DNA from: Cephalotus follicularis | Lineage: Eukaryota; Streptophyta; Magnoliopsida; Oxalidales; Cephalotaceae | Assembly (NCBI GenBank): GCA_001972305.1 | Contig: BDDD01002030.1 | Coordinates: 248,001-312,000 of the forward strand | DNA: 64,000 nucleotides | Reading direction: 5' to 3' | Shown: positions 12,819 to 24,215 of the stretch, in pieces | Layout: each line of letters begins with the position of its first letter | How positions within the stretch are numbered: position 1 is the first letter of the stretch | Position numbers and translations under genes: made by a program | Notes under the pieces: generated by a model | Database searches by the model: none | The model's input: only the letters and a program-made list of their open reading frames with translations | What the model was told of the DNA's origin: nothing

Positions 12819-13908
12819 GACAACTATTCAGCATGTGTTCTTGTGGACCACACCTCAAGCATTTCCCCATCTTTTTCCAGCACTCAGTCTCGTCATGGTT
12901 CCAGCGACCACAAAAAGTGCATCTACCTGAATTCTGTTGACCGCTTCAGTTAGGAGTTCTTGATAGTGAATTTCTACGTCGAGAACCTCCTTGACCCTTA
13001 TTGTCGGACCTTGTAGACTTAGCAGGATTATTTCTCCCCTGCCCCTGTGACTATGCGGGCCTTGATTGATTAGTACGAGACCGCTCCGCTCTCATTTCAT
13101 TAGCATCGGCTTCCATAATCATTGCCCTTTAAGCAATATCTACAAAAGAGGTTAGCTGCAACATTAACAGTTTAGATCTGATGTCAGGTCGAAGGCCTTT
13201 TAGAAACCTTCGGATCATTCGCAATTCACCCTCCACCAGATAGGGGGTATGCCTTTCCAACTCTACAAATCTAGTCTGGTACTGTGCTACCGTCATGTCC
13301 CCTTGACATAACTCCATCAGTTTGGTCTCCCTCCGGTCATGTTCTATCTATCGTACATAAGTTGCAAGGAACTCAGACTGAAATCTATCCCAAGTCCTGT
13401 CAAGCCTACGCGATTCCCACTTTGCTTCAATCCTTTCCCACCAATAGGTTGCCTTGCCCCATAAGCGGTATACAACAAAGTTGAGTTTCTGCTCATCAAT
13501 ACACTCCAAGGCAGCAAATATTTTCTCCAGGTCTCTAATCCACTGCTCGGCCACAATAGCATTTAGCTCACCATTGAATATCGGAGGATTCTGCCCCATG
13601 AACCACTCCAAATCTTGGCCAAATCCACCGGTATGACAAGCTTCAGGAGCCTGCTGATAGGCCCGGTTAGCCTCGTACATTTACCGAATCTGTTCCATGT
13701 TTGCCGCATTGGCTTGCATCTGCTGTTGGAAGAGGTCAGCCGTGCGGTCAAAATTACTCCTCTCTTCTTGCACCAGAGGAACATTTACTCATTCATTCAC
13801 TGCCGGATCGTTTCCATGTACTGGCGGAGCATTGATTCCTTCATCGGCTCTACGCCTTCCCCTTTTACCTCTTCGTAGGTCCATTCGGTTTCCTATATGG
13901 AATGACAT
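12819..13908 (-). pseudogene. G1 gag with two CCHC zinc knuckles
   Basis: The start is the ATG at 13906-13908, in frame with a second ATG at 13882-13884. The basic N-terminus is MDLRRGKRGRRR. The retrotransposon gag core is recognisable from NPPIFNGELN to FLATYVR and CQGDMTVAQYQTRFVELERHTPYL to FLKGLRPDIRSKL. Two knuckles follow, CTFCGRWNHDETEC (12880-12921) and CLRCGPQEHMLNSC (12819-12860), both CX2CX4HX4C. In-frame stops lie at 13681-13683, 13348-13350 and 13129-13131 and in the linker near 13050 and 12945. All but one sit where Gln is expected. Gag would package the RNA. Confidence 0.92.
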
Positions 13909-13973
13909 AATCATCAGGAAACAATTTACTTAATTACCGAGAAACTTATCCCAACGATAGCTTATTTAAAAAT

Positions 13974-13990
13974 AAGCTCTGATACCATTC
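13974..13990 (-). other. G1 primer-binding site (initiator tRNA-Met)
   Basis: Minus strand: after the 5' LTR end GGGGTGTGACA comes GAATGGTATCAGAGC, matching the tRNA-Met primer. Confidence 0.92.
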
Positions 13991-15284
13991 TGTCACACCC
14001 CGTTTTTCCAATCCATAAGACAACATATATGGTGATATCAGATATAAATAATAATCCAGCATTCATCATTAAACAACATTCATTAATATAAGCAGAAGCA
14101 CTTCATTGCCGGATTATAATAATTATCCGCACGCAGCCCATACTACGTGCTTACCCAATACAACAATTATCCTTTTACATATTGGAAATGTAAAGCATAA
14201 CAACAACGAAGTATGATCCTTCATTACAAATACAATACAACATAAATTAACAACCTTAAGCAGATAAAAGCTCTCCAAAAAAAGCTTCAGTAGCACTTGC
14301 CTGAATGCCTTTACTTATCTGAAATTATAGGTGGTTAGCAGTTATCCTCACTTGGCTAAGTAGGAATAATGCATCATAAGGAATATATAAATGCAACATG
14401 TACGACATTTTATATTTAAAATAGCATATTTTAGCGTTCCAATATATAAGCAATCATGCCAAGTGGCCATATACAATACAATTCAAGAATACTGCACAAG
14501 GGTAAATTCAATCCATACTGTGGTTGGGTAACACATGTCGCTAACTCCTAGCACCAACTACGCACCACCTAACTATCACCGCACACTCCGAAGATGATAG
14601 ATCAGGTAACATTTACTACCGGCGTTAGTGGGCAGTTTAACAAATAAGATCTGCAGGGTAGATAAGTTTGGGTGGATGCTCTAGCCAACTCCTGGCACCT
14701 AGGACCACCTCCGTAGTCAGTGACATCTGCCATCACTGGACTAATGGCTTTAAGCATATACAAACAATTCAATCAATTCAATAATAATATCACATATATA
14801 ATATATACAATACAGTAGTAGTTTTCTTTAGAAACATTTAACATTTCAATAACTGTGCATCTCCTTGGAGGAAACAGTATTCAATACGGTAGTGGTGCCT
14901 CTCTTGGAGGAAAATTGAGAAATCATTAGGTTTCATTTGGAAAAGATAGTTAAAATCATTAATTGTGTGCATAGCACGTAGTTGGTTCAATCCTTTGAAA
15001 GTAAGGGAACAATAGTGTTTATGAACACCCAAACTAGTATATTCTAATTGTAACAGTAGAATATACAGCAATATAGTAAAGGACAGTAGCAATTCAAGGA
15101 TTCAATAAGGTCATTAGCATACCATAGTCATTCTTGCACAACTCTCACAAGGAGTGCATACGTTGTTTAATTTCTGAAATGTAATTATATAAGGCCAGGA
15201 TTGACTGTTACAATCATCCCATATGGAGTCCAGGGTAATTACATTCAATTTAAGGCCTAAACAGTACCTATATCAAAAATTTAT

Positions 15285-15420
15285 CTCAGGACAGTCGACT
15301 GTTCCCAAGAACAATCGGCTATTTTGATTTAGTAGTCGACTGTTTGTTCTTAACAGTCGACTAGTTTGATTGAGTAGTCGACAGTCATGAAGAACAGTCG
15401 ACTGCTTTGCCCAGAAATCG
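15285..15420. repeat. GTCGAC array, inner block (G1 5' LTR)
   Basis: It contains ACAGTCGACTGT, ACAATCGGCTAT, GTAGTCGACTGT, ACAGTCGACTAG, GTAGTCGACAGT and ACAGTCGACTGC. It has more perfect palindromes than the same block in the other LTR, where several CpG positions have changed. Confidence 0.85.
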
Positions 15421-16434
15421 ACAGGCAGTAACAAGGCATGCATGTTCAATGTCCAAAATACTAACTCAACAACACATGTAATCAAACAGGAAATTATCCA
15501 CACATGATATGCACATTATATCTTTGAAAACATGTCAATACCCCTACCTTAAACGCTATCCTGAAATCAATTTGGATTGATTTCTCTCTTTAATGTCCAA
15601 AGCTCTTTCACCAATTCAAACTTCCAATATCAGCAGAATTGATCTATACCATTGCTTGTTTGAAGGTTCAGACATTTAACCAGTAAATTTAACTAATTAC
15701 CTAGTCAATTACTAGTTCCAACAGTAACTTATTATTTATCAAGCCCCAAATTTTTCCCTTTCACAACTTCTCCCTACCAATCAGTTATAATTCCAGTAAT
15801 TTAATCATTCATAATCCTATTATCAGTGGATATATACTACTATCATCAGTATTTTTAATCCACTAACAACCTATTATCTAATTAGTAGCTCATCATTATT
15901 AGTTCCTAGTTTCAACTTCTTCTTTGAACCCTTTACCAATTCTATTTCACTTCCAAACTTATTAACCTTAATCATGTTGACAGAAGGTACATATATAGCT
16001 TACATTCTCCTAGTTACATCATCAACATCAGCAGACTCGGATTGGTGACTTACCAGGAAGATTCAAGCTTCAACTCCCTTTGAAACTCCAACTTCCAACA
16101 TGCAAGATTCAAGAATTCCATCAAGATCTCCTCTATCGTCAGTGTTTTCTAACACTCACACTCTATTCTATCAGTTGATATAGAGCTTAGAAGTCTTAGA
16201 AATCATCAGATTCCATTAACTTAGCCATCTCTTTTCTCTCTCTCACATATTCATTACTTCCATTCACTTTCTCTCCTTCCAATCCTCTGTGTGCAGGTTG
16301 CAGGAGGGATATAGCACATGCAAGGCACTCCTCTTGCATGTTATGGCAGCTGCTGACTCGCATAACACCTGTCCGTCATGCACTGCCTCTCCTCTATCTC
16401 ACATGCATGCACAGACACCTGTTCTATGCCGTTC

Positions 16435-16470
16435 CAATCGACTGTCGTCCTGTGACAGTCGGCTGTTTGA
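16435..16470. repeat. GTCGAC array, outer block (G1 5' LTR), two units
   Basis: CAATCGACTGTC and ACAGTCGGCTGTT. Compared with 9003-9090 the two central units are missing, with the junction inside the shared motif. Confidence 0.8.
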
Positions 16471-16638
16471 GCTGATTTTAGGGTTCCTTAAGTTTGTTTT
16501 ACCCATTTGCATTTTCAACTTAACCCAAGAATACACTAATCACGATTATTTTGATATTGAAGAAATAATCTCAATTAGAATGTATATTTTATTTAAAATT
16601 GGAGCAATATACATTAAATGAAAATCTAGGTCATTACA

Positions 16639-17414
16639 TAGTTAGAGTCCCAAGTCAGGCCATTTTTTATGATCATAAGATGGATGAAATTTTTATTTTT
16701 TTCAAACACATCGAAGCATGATAAGCCATTAGAAATGGGATTTGAAGATAAAATGTATCTTAATAACGACTTTGGTAAATTTTACTAAATGATGAGACCA
16801 AATTCCTCCAAATTTAAAATAATAAGTCCATAAGAGGTGGGGTACTAGGGTGTCCTATCGTTGGCCTTCCACAACCTTCGTTGAATGGTGTGGACATATT
16901 GGGGATGGCACTGTGACAACAGAGATCCCTCGTATGACCATTACTATTCAATTTCAGTGTGAGGTGCACTGGAAGGAAATGGCATTGTTTTAGCATCTGG
17001 ACACGGACACGTGTGGGTGCTAAAACATGTCAATTTGTTTGAGGATTGTGGGTTCGGACTTATACCGGGATTATATGATTGTCCACAGTGATAGTTGGGA
17101 CCATATGGGCTGGGAGGCCGAATTTGTATCGGATCTTGCATTTCAAGGGCGGGGCCCTAATGCGAATTGACATTTATGTCTACCTATTCAAGTATTATGT
17201 CTTGTCGCCGATGGTGAGGCTATAATATGCTGGATAGATTGTGATCCCCACTAGGAAGCAGGGCTTCCCAAATTCCACATGGAGGTGTGGGATACGATTA
17301 GAATAGTGGGAGGAGCCATAGTTACTAAAACCAAGAATTATGGTAATAACTTGAATGGAATGATTTGCTAATTTTCTCTTTCCTTTGTTTCCTCTTATAG
17401 GTTGCTAGACTTAT
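16639..17414 (+). other. Copia-1 untranslated leader, second part
   Basis: This is a continuation of the leader after G1. I see no coding domain. It closes with a pyrimidine-rich run and TTATAG (about 17370-17400) just upstream of the D insertion, which could be a 3' splice site. CTTAT at 17410-17414 is the left TSD of D. Confidence 0.55.
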
Positions 17415-17604
17415 TGTAACGCATGGGATTTTTGTTTATGTAATATTGTATTTTTCCCGTTTGTAATTTGCCACAAATTAATGAGAAAGGGTGAAATCCT
17501 GACTTTAATGATGTTTTCTTGTTTAAAATGTTGAATTTTGGAAGAGAAATGCTAAAGAAATGTACAAGGCATGGATTAAGGCATAATGGCACTGTTTTGA
17601 CCCA

Positions 17605-17760
17605 AAAGCGTCAACGCCTTGATGAAAGCGTCGATGCCTAATCAATAAAAACACGCACCAATAAAACATTCAGAAAAACGTCGACGTGGAAGGAACGCGT
17701 CGACGCCATTGCAGGAAACGACCGTAGCATCGACGCCTGCATGTAAACGTCGACGCTTTG
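17605..17760. repeat. GTCGAC array, CGTCGACG flavour, outer block (LTR D)
   Basis: Six or seven units include GCGTCAACGCC, GCGTCGATGCC, ACGTCGACGTGG, GCGTCGACGCC, GCATCGACGCC and ACGTCGACGC. Sense position is about 0.19-0.35 kb. Confidence 0.85.
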
Positions 17761-18514
17761 CATCCAATATCAGACACGTTCTAATGCTAACAGACTAACG
17801 TGCAAGATGAATAATTTAAGATCACTTTGCAGGCACCTTGAGACACGAAATGGGACGTGTTGGGCATTTACCATAACCCCTGACGTGCATGACTTAAAGG
17901 AGAGGAAGAATGTGACAAGTGTGGGTACATGCAAACCTGTAAAAAGGAAAGGGAAAGAACAAAGAAATGGGGAAAAGGGAACTTGCAGAATGCATGCATT
18001 TGACCTGGAGAAAAGGGAGAGGAGTGCTATCAGGATAAAAACACATTCCACTCCACCCCTCTTTCCCCAAACACATGAAAGAAAAAGAGGGACATAGCAA
18101 AACAGTGAGAAATCGGCAAGAGAGGAGGAACTCCACCATTGTTGAACCTGGGCAAGCTTGGAGAGCTGAACCAGGAGAGGAAGGACATGCTTGGAGCCAC
18201 TGGGGGAGCTCAGCAACGCTGTTTCCGTGGACTTAAAGAAGTGGACATTCGATTTCTAACTTAAAACCAGAGGTAGGGGAACTATACCTGTAAATTTGAG
18301 TTCAATATTAATGGTTGTTCAATGGTGATATGCATGAATTTCATGACTCTTTTGGACTGATTTTGGTTACTGGATTGATGCTTTGATATACTGGATATGG
18401 AATCTGTTATTGCATGTTGATTTCTGGACGTATTACATGTTGGATTGCATGTATTTTGGTTTGGAAACCCACTGGTTTTGTAATGTCATGAGGAAGATGA
18501 CGATCTGGGCACGT

Positions 18515-18870
18515 AACCATCGACGCTCACATTATAAGTGTCGACGCCTTGTATTGTGATATGTAAAACTGGTACAAAAGGCATGTTAAACGTCGACACT
18601 AGAAGAAAGCTTCGACGCATTGGGTTGTTTTGCATGAATACAGATGTATTACACATCGACGCCTAAGGTTCCTACCTTAGAGCGTCGACGCCTTAAGTAA
18701 AGCACTGGGGCTTAGGGTTCGCCACTTTGAGCGTTGACACGTATGAATTGGACATTGGCGCCTTGAGATCACTGGAAAACGTTGACGCTATGGAGTCGAG
18801 CGTCGACGCTTAGAGGACATAAGCGTCGACGCCCAAAGGATAAACGTCAACGCTTTAACTTACTGTTTTG
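18515..18870. repeat. GTCGAC array, CGTCGACG flavour, inner block (LTR D)
   Basis: More than ten units include GTGTCGACGCC, ACGTCGACAC, GAGCGTCGACGCC, AGCGTCGACGCTT and AAGCGTCGACGCC, plus CTAAGGTTCCTACCTTAG near 18664, an imperfect palindrome that recurs in other arrays of this flavour. Sense position is about 1.10-1.46 kb. Confidence 0.88.
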
Positions 18871-20097
18871 TATATTTCTCTTAAATGACGTACGTTGACC
18901 CCGATTCAAGTTTATATGCATTAGAGCGTATGGTTGCATTGCATTTGAACAGTTAAATTGACTGTGGATTGACTGTAATTGATTTCTAAAATTGTTTCGT
19001 TATTTTCGAAATACTTGTATGATTTCGAATGAATCATTAAATTGTACAAAAATATATATTTGACAAATGCATATTTTTGTAATGATTGGGAAATGACTTC
19101 CAATACTACGAACTGTCTAAAAGTATTTTCTATATAATGAAAATGCATGGTTTCAAGTGTTTTAACTTTTAAACGACTTGAAATAAACTGTTGTATTTTG
19201 ATCAAGTAATTACTATGCTTGAACTGCATTGTGACTGTTTGTGATTGGACTGTGATTGTGATTGCGCCGTACTAGCTGCATGGCGGAGGTTGCCAACGAC
19301 GGCTAGTGGGAGGGTTGACCTGGGATCCAGGAGTTGGCTGGGTAACTCACTGTACTATTGTCTTACGTCATGTTGTCCGGATACAGGAACGAGGTAAGAG
19401 TGCGACGTTGGGGCAAAGAGTTAGAGGCGTTCGTTTGTACTGACTGACTGTTGACTGTTCCCTTTGTGGACTTACTGTGACCGGTCCTTTGCGGACATGA
19501 CTGTGACTGTGATAATGTAGCCCTAGCCGGGTTGCAACTGTACTGTTGATATACATACATACATATATATATATTTACATATGCATATGCTGTTATATAT
19601 ATCGTACTGCATTACTATGCATTGATATTGATCCTGAATTGCATTTATACTTAGCCGAGTGAGGACAAAGGCTAACCCCCTACTGTTACTGATTGATTCA
19701 GTTGATTGGATATGCACCAACATGGATCAGGAACAAGTTGTAATAATGTCATTACTTGGAACTGTAATCTTTTGGATTTTGCTGAACTGGTTCTATATTA
19801 AATGGTGGTTGCACACCGTACTTTTAGTTTACTTGTTTTATGTTGTTAATGGATGATGTTATGATCACGCTCCGTTATGGGCAGTTAACCTGGATTATTT
19901 CTACCGGATTAAGTATTTAGTGACACGTAGTATGGGATGCGTGTTACGTTTATGTTTCTGCTTATATTAATTGCTTCCGCTATGGGTTAAAAGTTTTAAA
20001 TTTTATCATATTTTACATAAGCTGGATTTATATGTTAGTTGCCACCACTGCTTTTGTCCTTGTGAAAACAGGGTGTGACACTTATATACTCTGCAAT

Positions 20098-20975
20098 ATG
20101 TCTGTAAGAACTGCAATTTTAAGAATACTAGAAACCAACAAGGTAGAGGGTCCAAACTTTTTGGATTGGCAGTGTAACCTGTGCCTAATACTCACGAGCA
20201 TGAAGCTAGCTCATGTGATGACTGATACTACCCCTGTTTTGGGAGTCAACCCAACCGAAAAGCACAAGGCCTAGGTGGCCAAGTCGTTAGACGAGGATGA
20301 ACAAGGTCGATGCTTAGTGATTGCGGGTATGGTCTTGGAATTGCAAATACAACATGAGAATCTTGATACCTTAGGCGCCATACTTCTTAGGCTGAAGGAG
20401 TTATATGTTGCCAGGTCGAGGACCTAGAGGTTTAACTTGTCTTGCCAACTCTGCTGGTTGAAAATGTCTGAGGGAGCATCAGTCCATGCTCAAGGGCTGA
20501 AGACGATTGATCTCATTGAGCAATTGGCTTAGTTGGATCTAATCATGGACGAAGGTTATTACATTGACCTTATGCTTGTGTCCCCCGTCGGACATTCTCC
20601 CCATTCATCACAAATTTCAACACGAACAAGGTGGAGTGTACTCTACCTAAACTTGTGGAAATGCTTCATATGACCAAAGCCGACATGGACCATGGGAATT
20701 CCAAGTCGCATGTGACGATGCTTCCTTCTTCTTCCTCCCGGACAACCCCAAAAAAGGGCGGATCCAGCGGATCCAAGTCCAAGGGAAAGGGCAAGGCACC
20801 CATAAAAAAAAGGGAAGAAAGGGAAGAAACCACTTCTAGGTATGCTATCCAGAGTAGGATCCGATAGCTTTCGGATGATAAGGCTTGTTTCTATTGTGGT
20901 TAACAAGGCCATTGGAGATCACAGTGCAGTGAGTTCCGAAAGTCCACAGCAAGGAATGCCTCGGGGTTAGGTATT
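20098..20975 (+). pseudogene. Copia-1 gag
   Basis: The start is the ATG at 20098-20100, 18 bases after the D insertion. The N-terminal part is copia gag: ILETNKVEGPNFLDWQCNLCLILTSMKL resembles the L-G-xNY..W motif region. Stops and frame changes follow from 20274 on (one at GCC TAG, others near 20428 and 20530). A lysine-rich segment (20760-20830) precedes a single zinc knuckle, CFYCG-x-QGHWRSQC, at about 20886-20928, with an in-frame TAA inside it. Gag would form the particle shell. It is clearly decayed. Confidence 0.8.
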
Positions 20976-21415
20976 TTCATGATTGAATCTCTTTTAGCTT
21001 ATAATGTTAATTCAACTTGGGTAGTTGACTCATGTTGTGGGACTAACATTTGTAACTCTTTGCAGGGGCTAAGAGGGGCTAAACATCTAGGAGCTGGAGA
21101 TGCTTTGGACATGCGCCTAGGTGATAGGTCGAGGATCCACACTTCTTTTGTTGGCGTTTCTGAATTGTCTTTTTATTCTAGCCATGTACTAAAACTAGAT
21201 CCATGCTATTTTGTAAAGAACCTTGTAAGAAATGTAATTTCAGTTTCTTATTCGTATAAGATGGGTTGGGAGCTCACTTTTTCTCAAAACTCTTGTAGTC
21301 TTATACATAACAATGTTCTTGTATGCGTGGGGCACTTGGACAATGGAACATGTGTTTTAGACACTAATCATCAAATGGCCATGACAATTCAAACTGGAAC
21401 CACTAATAAATGACA
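20976..21415 (+). pseudogene. Copia-1 protease and GAG-pre-integrase lead-in
   Basis: A 144-codon open stretch starts with STWVVDSCCGTNIC, the copia protease active site with its Asp (usual form W.(V/L)D(S/T)G). It goes on through LRGAKHLGAGDALDMRLGDRSRI and VISVSYSYKMGWELTFSQNSC, typical of the segment between protease and integrase. The Gly after the Asp-Ser is Cys here, so activity would be doubtful even without the stops. It ends at TGA 21413-21415. Confidence 0.85.
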
Positions 21416-22984
21416 AAGATAGAATGATGATGTAAACCCTTCTTACATTTGGCATTGTAGATTAGGTCCTCCTAGCAATTCTAGACTAACACGATTGGTT
21501 AGGGATGGACTTTTGGACATCCAGGACGTGGAGTCCTTTCCAACAGGTGAGCCCTGTTTTATTGGCAAGATGACCAAATCTCCCTTCTCCGGGGAAGGAG
21601 AAAGGGCAGTGGACATACTAGGACTTGTCCACACCGACATCTACGGACCTATGTCGATCGATGCTTGTGGAGGTTTTCCCTACTTCATTTCCTTCACCGA
21701 TTATTTATCACGGTTTGGGTACGTGTTTCTAATGAAACACAAATCTGGATCCTTTGAGAGGTTCAAGGAATTCATATTAGAAGTAGAGAAGCAAACAAGG
21801 AAGCCCATTAAAATACTTCTGTCGAACCAATGGGGCGAATACCTGTCTGTGGAATTCCAGGGTTATCTGAGACATAACAGAATTCTCTCTCAATGGACAT
21901 GTCACACCCCGATTTTTATTAACACATGGTTAATCCAATTAATCCAGTATTTACCAATTAATTAAACTCTTAACTTTGTGGAAGCATAAATAATACTGGA
22001 TTGTCCAAATTAGTATACACATATAGCCCATACTACATGCTTAAACTTATTACAAACAAAGTTATATATTACATATTGATAATGTAATTATAACAGGGGT
22101 ACGACTTAATTACAAATTATAACCTTGAATAAAATTCTTCAAGGTAAAGCTTTAGCGGCACGTATCCAACTCTCTTCGTCAATCTGAAATTTATAGGTAT
22201 TAGCCTTTTGTCTACTCGGCTAAGTGGGATATATGCATGAAAATGAATGTACAGATTTAATCATGCATGACAGTTTATATTTCAATATAGTATATATATA
22301 TATATATAAGAAACCATGCCAAGTGGCTACAAACAATCATATTTCAGAAATAACACAAAGGGTACAATCAGTCAAGTTGTCCGAAGACCAGTGGGTGTCA
22401 AACATCGCTACCTTCTAGCCCCAACAATACACCACATAACTACCACCATTCACTCCGATGATGATAGAAAAGGTAAAAAGTATTGCTGGCATTTAGCGGA
22501 CAATTAACAGTCAAGATCTGTACGGTAGATAAGTTTGGTGTATAAGCTCTAGACAACTCCTGGCACCTAGGCCCACCTCCATAGTTAGTGATACACTTCG
22601 ATCACTAGACTAACAAAAAGTCAATCACAATCAATTCAGTTTATTACATATACAATGTAATATAACCAGTAGTTCTCATTGGTAGAGAAAACAGTATAAC
22701 AGTAATAGTAGATTCTAATTTGAGAAAATAGTAATGTTTAAAATATTTAGTTGTACATATAGCACTCAGTTCTTGAAATACTTGAAACAGTAGTAATTAT
22801 ATAAATTACTTTGGTAGATATAACATATCTATAACAGTTATTACTTTCAAGTAATATGCAATTTGATGACACAGTACAATCATTATCGATTTCATGAATC
22901 AGGGTAGTAATAATGCATAAGCTGTTCAATGTGAAAGCAAGTGTAATCTCGTGAAAATCAAATATAAACAAGAGAAATTATCTA

Positions 22985-23350
22985 CTGTTTCATTAAGGTG
23001 TCAACGTGTTTCTCTTAGGCATCGACGTTTAATGAACATAAACAGGAGAAAAAATCGACTGTCCCGGTAAGGCGTCAACGTTACTCTTTGGCGTCGACAC
23101 GTTAAGGTAGGAACCTTTAGCATCAATGTTTCTCTTTGGCGTCAATGCGCTAAGGTAGCAACCTTAAGCGTCAACGTTTCTCTATAGCGTGGACGTTATC
23201 AAACATAAACAGGATAAAAATATCGATTGTTTCAGTAAGGCGTCAACACGTTTCTTTTAGCATCGACAAGAATCAAACGTAAACATGATAAAATATCGAC
23301 TGTTTCAGTAAGGTGTCAACATGTTTCTTTTGGCGTCAACGAGAATCAAA
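22985..23350. repeat. GTCGAC array, CGTCGACG flavour, inner block (LTR I)
   Basis: Units such as AAGGCGTCAACGTT, TTGGCGTCGACACG and TAGCATCAATG repeat about every 25-40 bases. They alternate with GTTAAGGTAGGAACCTTTA (near 23101) and CTAAGGTAGCAACCTTAA (near 23150). A 60-base supra-unit (AATCAAACATAAACAGGATAAA...) repeats three to four times. Confidence 0.85.
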
Positions 23351-24094
23351 CATAAAGAGGATAAACAGACCACTCAACCATAACCATTCTCAAACAGAGC
23401 ATGAATTTAACAGTTAATTCACTCTAACATCAACATGCAAGCACATATAAACTATCCTAACACAATATACATGCTATATCTTCATAAACATGTCATAAAT
23501 CCTACCTCATATGCTATCCAGAACCAATTCAGATTGATTATTCTCTTTGGAGTTCCAATACTCCTATAACAGTTCAATCTTCAATAATTCCACAGAAACA
23601 ATTCTATTTGCATGTTAACATCATATACAAAATTAGTATATATAAACTGATTAATTATAACACAACCATTGAATTCAACCAGAAGCTTACCAATCCAGTT
23701 CAAGCTTCAAGTTCCACTTTGAACTCCATTTCAACGTGCAACTTAGTACACCAGATGGATTTCTCTCCTTTCAAACGTTTCTAACCCGATATTCTACTCA
23801 CACTAGCATCTACTATAAAGGAGTTTTGTATTCAATAGTCTTTTTAATTCTCTAACTCAGACTTTCAACATTTTCTCCTCTATCTCTAATTCCATTGAAC
23901 TCATTATTTTCTTTTCTCAGTTTGCAGGTTACAGCAGCCAGGCACTTATCTCTCCCTCAGTTAGCAGCTGGCGCAACATTTTGCTTGTGATTCTCCATTG
24001 TTCGCCACGTTCACTTTTCCTCTAACACCTGTCCTAGTTGAAAGCCATTCATTCTCCTTCCATTGACACGCACCAGAACACCTGTCTGGGTTCA

Positions 24095-24215
24095 AGGTGT
24101 CGACATCCTTCTCTTTGGCATCAACATTTATATTACTCACTTTCAATTGACACGTATCATATCATATGTTTGGTTCAAGGCATCGACGTCTTTCATTGGC
24201 GTCGACGTTTATGCG
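24095..24215. repeat. GTCGAC array, CGTCGACG flavour, outer block (LTR I)
   Basis: AAGGTGTCGACATCC, TTGGCATCAACATT, AAGGCATCGACGTC and TTGGCGTCGACGTT. Sense position is about 0.21-0.34 kb. Confidence 0.8.

Larger units (their letters stand above)
6564..16638 (-). mobile_element. G1: full-length Ty3/gypsy chromovirus with TSD TAGTT
   Basis: A 10.1-kb element has two LTRs of about 2.65-2.7 kb (TGTCACACCCC ... ATTACA in plus-strand reading). It is bounded by TAGTT at 6559-6563 and 16639-16643. On the minus strand the order is LTR, PBS, gag with two zinc knuckles, protease, RT, RNase H, integrase, chromodomain, PPT, LTR. This is the order of plant chromoviruses, and the C-terminal chromodomain supports a Tekay/Del-like assignment. 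The gag-pol frame is nearly continuous but broken by about nine nonsense codons and one small frameshift, so it is non-functional. It inserted into the copia-1 leader. Confidence 0.95.
13991..16638 (-). repeat. G1 5' LTR
   Basis: This is the partner of 6564-9256, with the same ends. It is about 45 bases shorter, mainly because the outer GTCGAC block has two fewer units. The ORFs at 15273-15503 and 16289-16621 are LTR sequence mirrored in the other copy, not genes. Confidence 0.95.
17415..20080 (+). repeat. Solo LTR D (gypsy-type), TSD CTTAT
   Basis: It starts TGTAACGCATGGG and ends CAGGGTGTGACA, flanked by CTTAT at 17410-17414 and 20081-20085. With it removed, the copia-1 leader joins gag smoothly. 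No PBS, PPT or coding sequence lies inside, so this is a solo LTR. It shares the box CTTAGCCGAGTGAGGACAAA (19650-19680) and the GTAGTATGGGATGCGTG box (about 19928-19945) with G1, I, C and C', all of which read in the other direction. The overlapping 148- and 96-residue ORFs at 17770-18216 lie on opposite strands and are not protein-like. Confidence 0.9.

Noticed and set aside
17770-18216. 148-residue minus-strand ORF with hydrophobic composition
   Set aside because: Inside solo LTR D; composition comes from pyrimidine-rich sequence, and a 96-residue ORF overlaps it on the other strand. No domain seen.
22985-23350. CRISPR-like spaced repeats
   Set aside because: The palindromic units are short, degenerate and unevenly spaced, in a plant LTR without cas genes; a retrotransposon cis-array explains them better.
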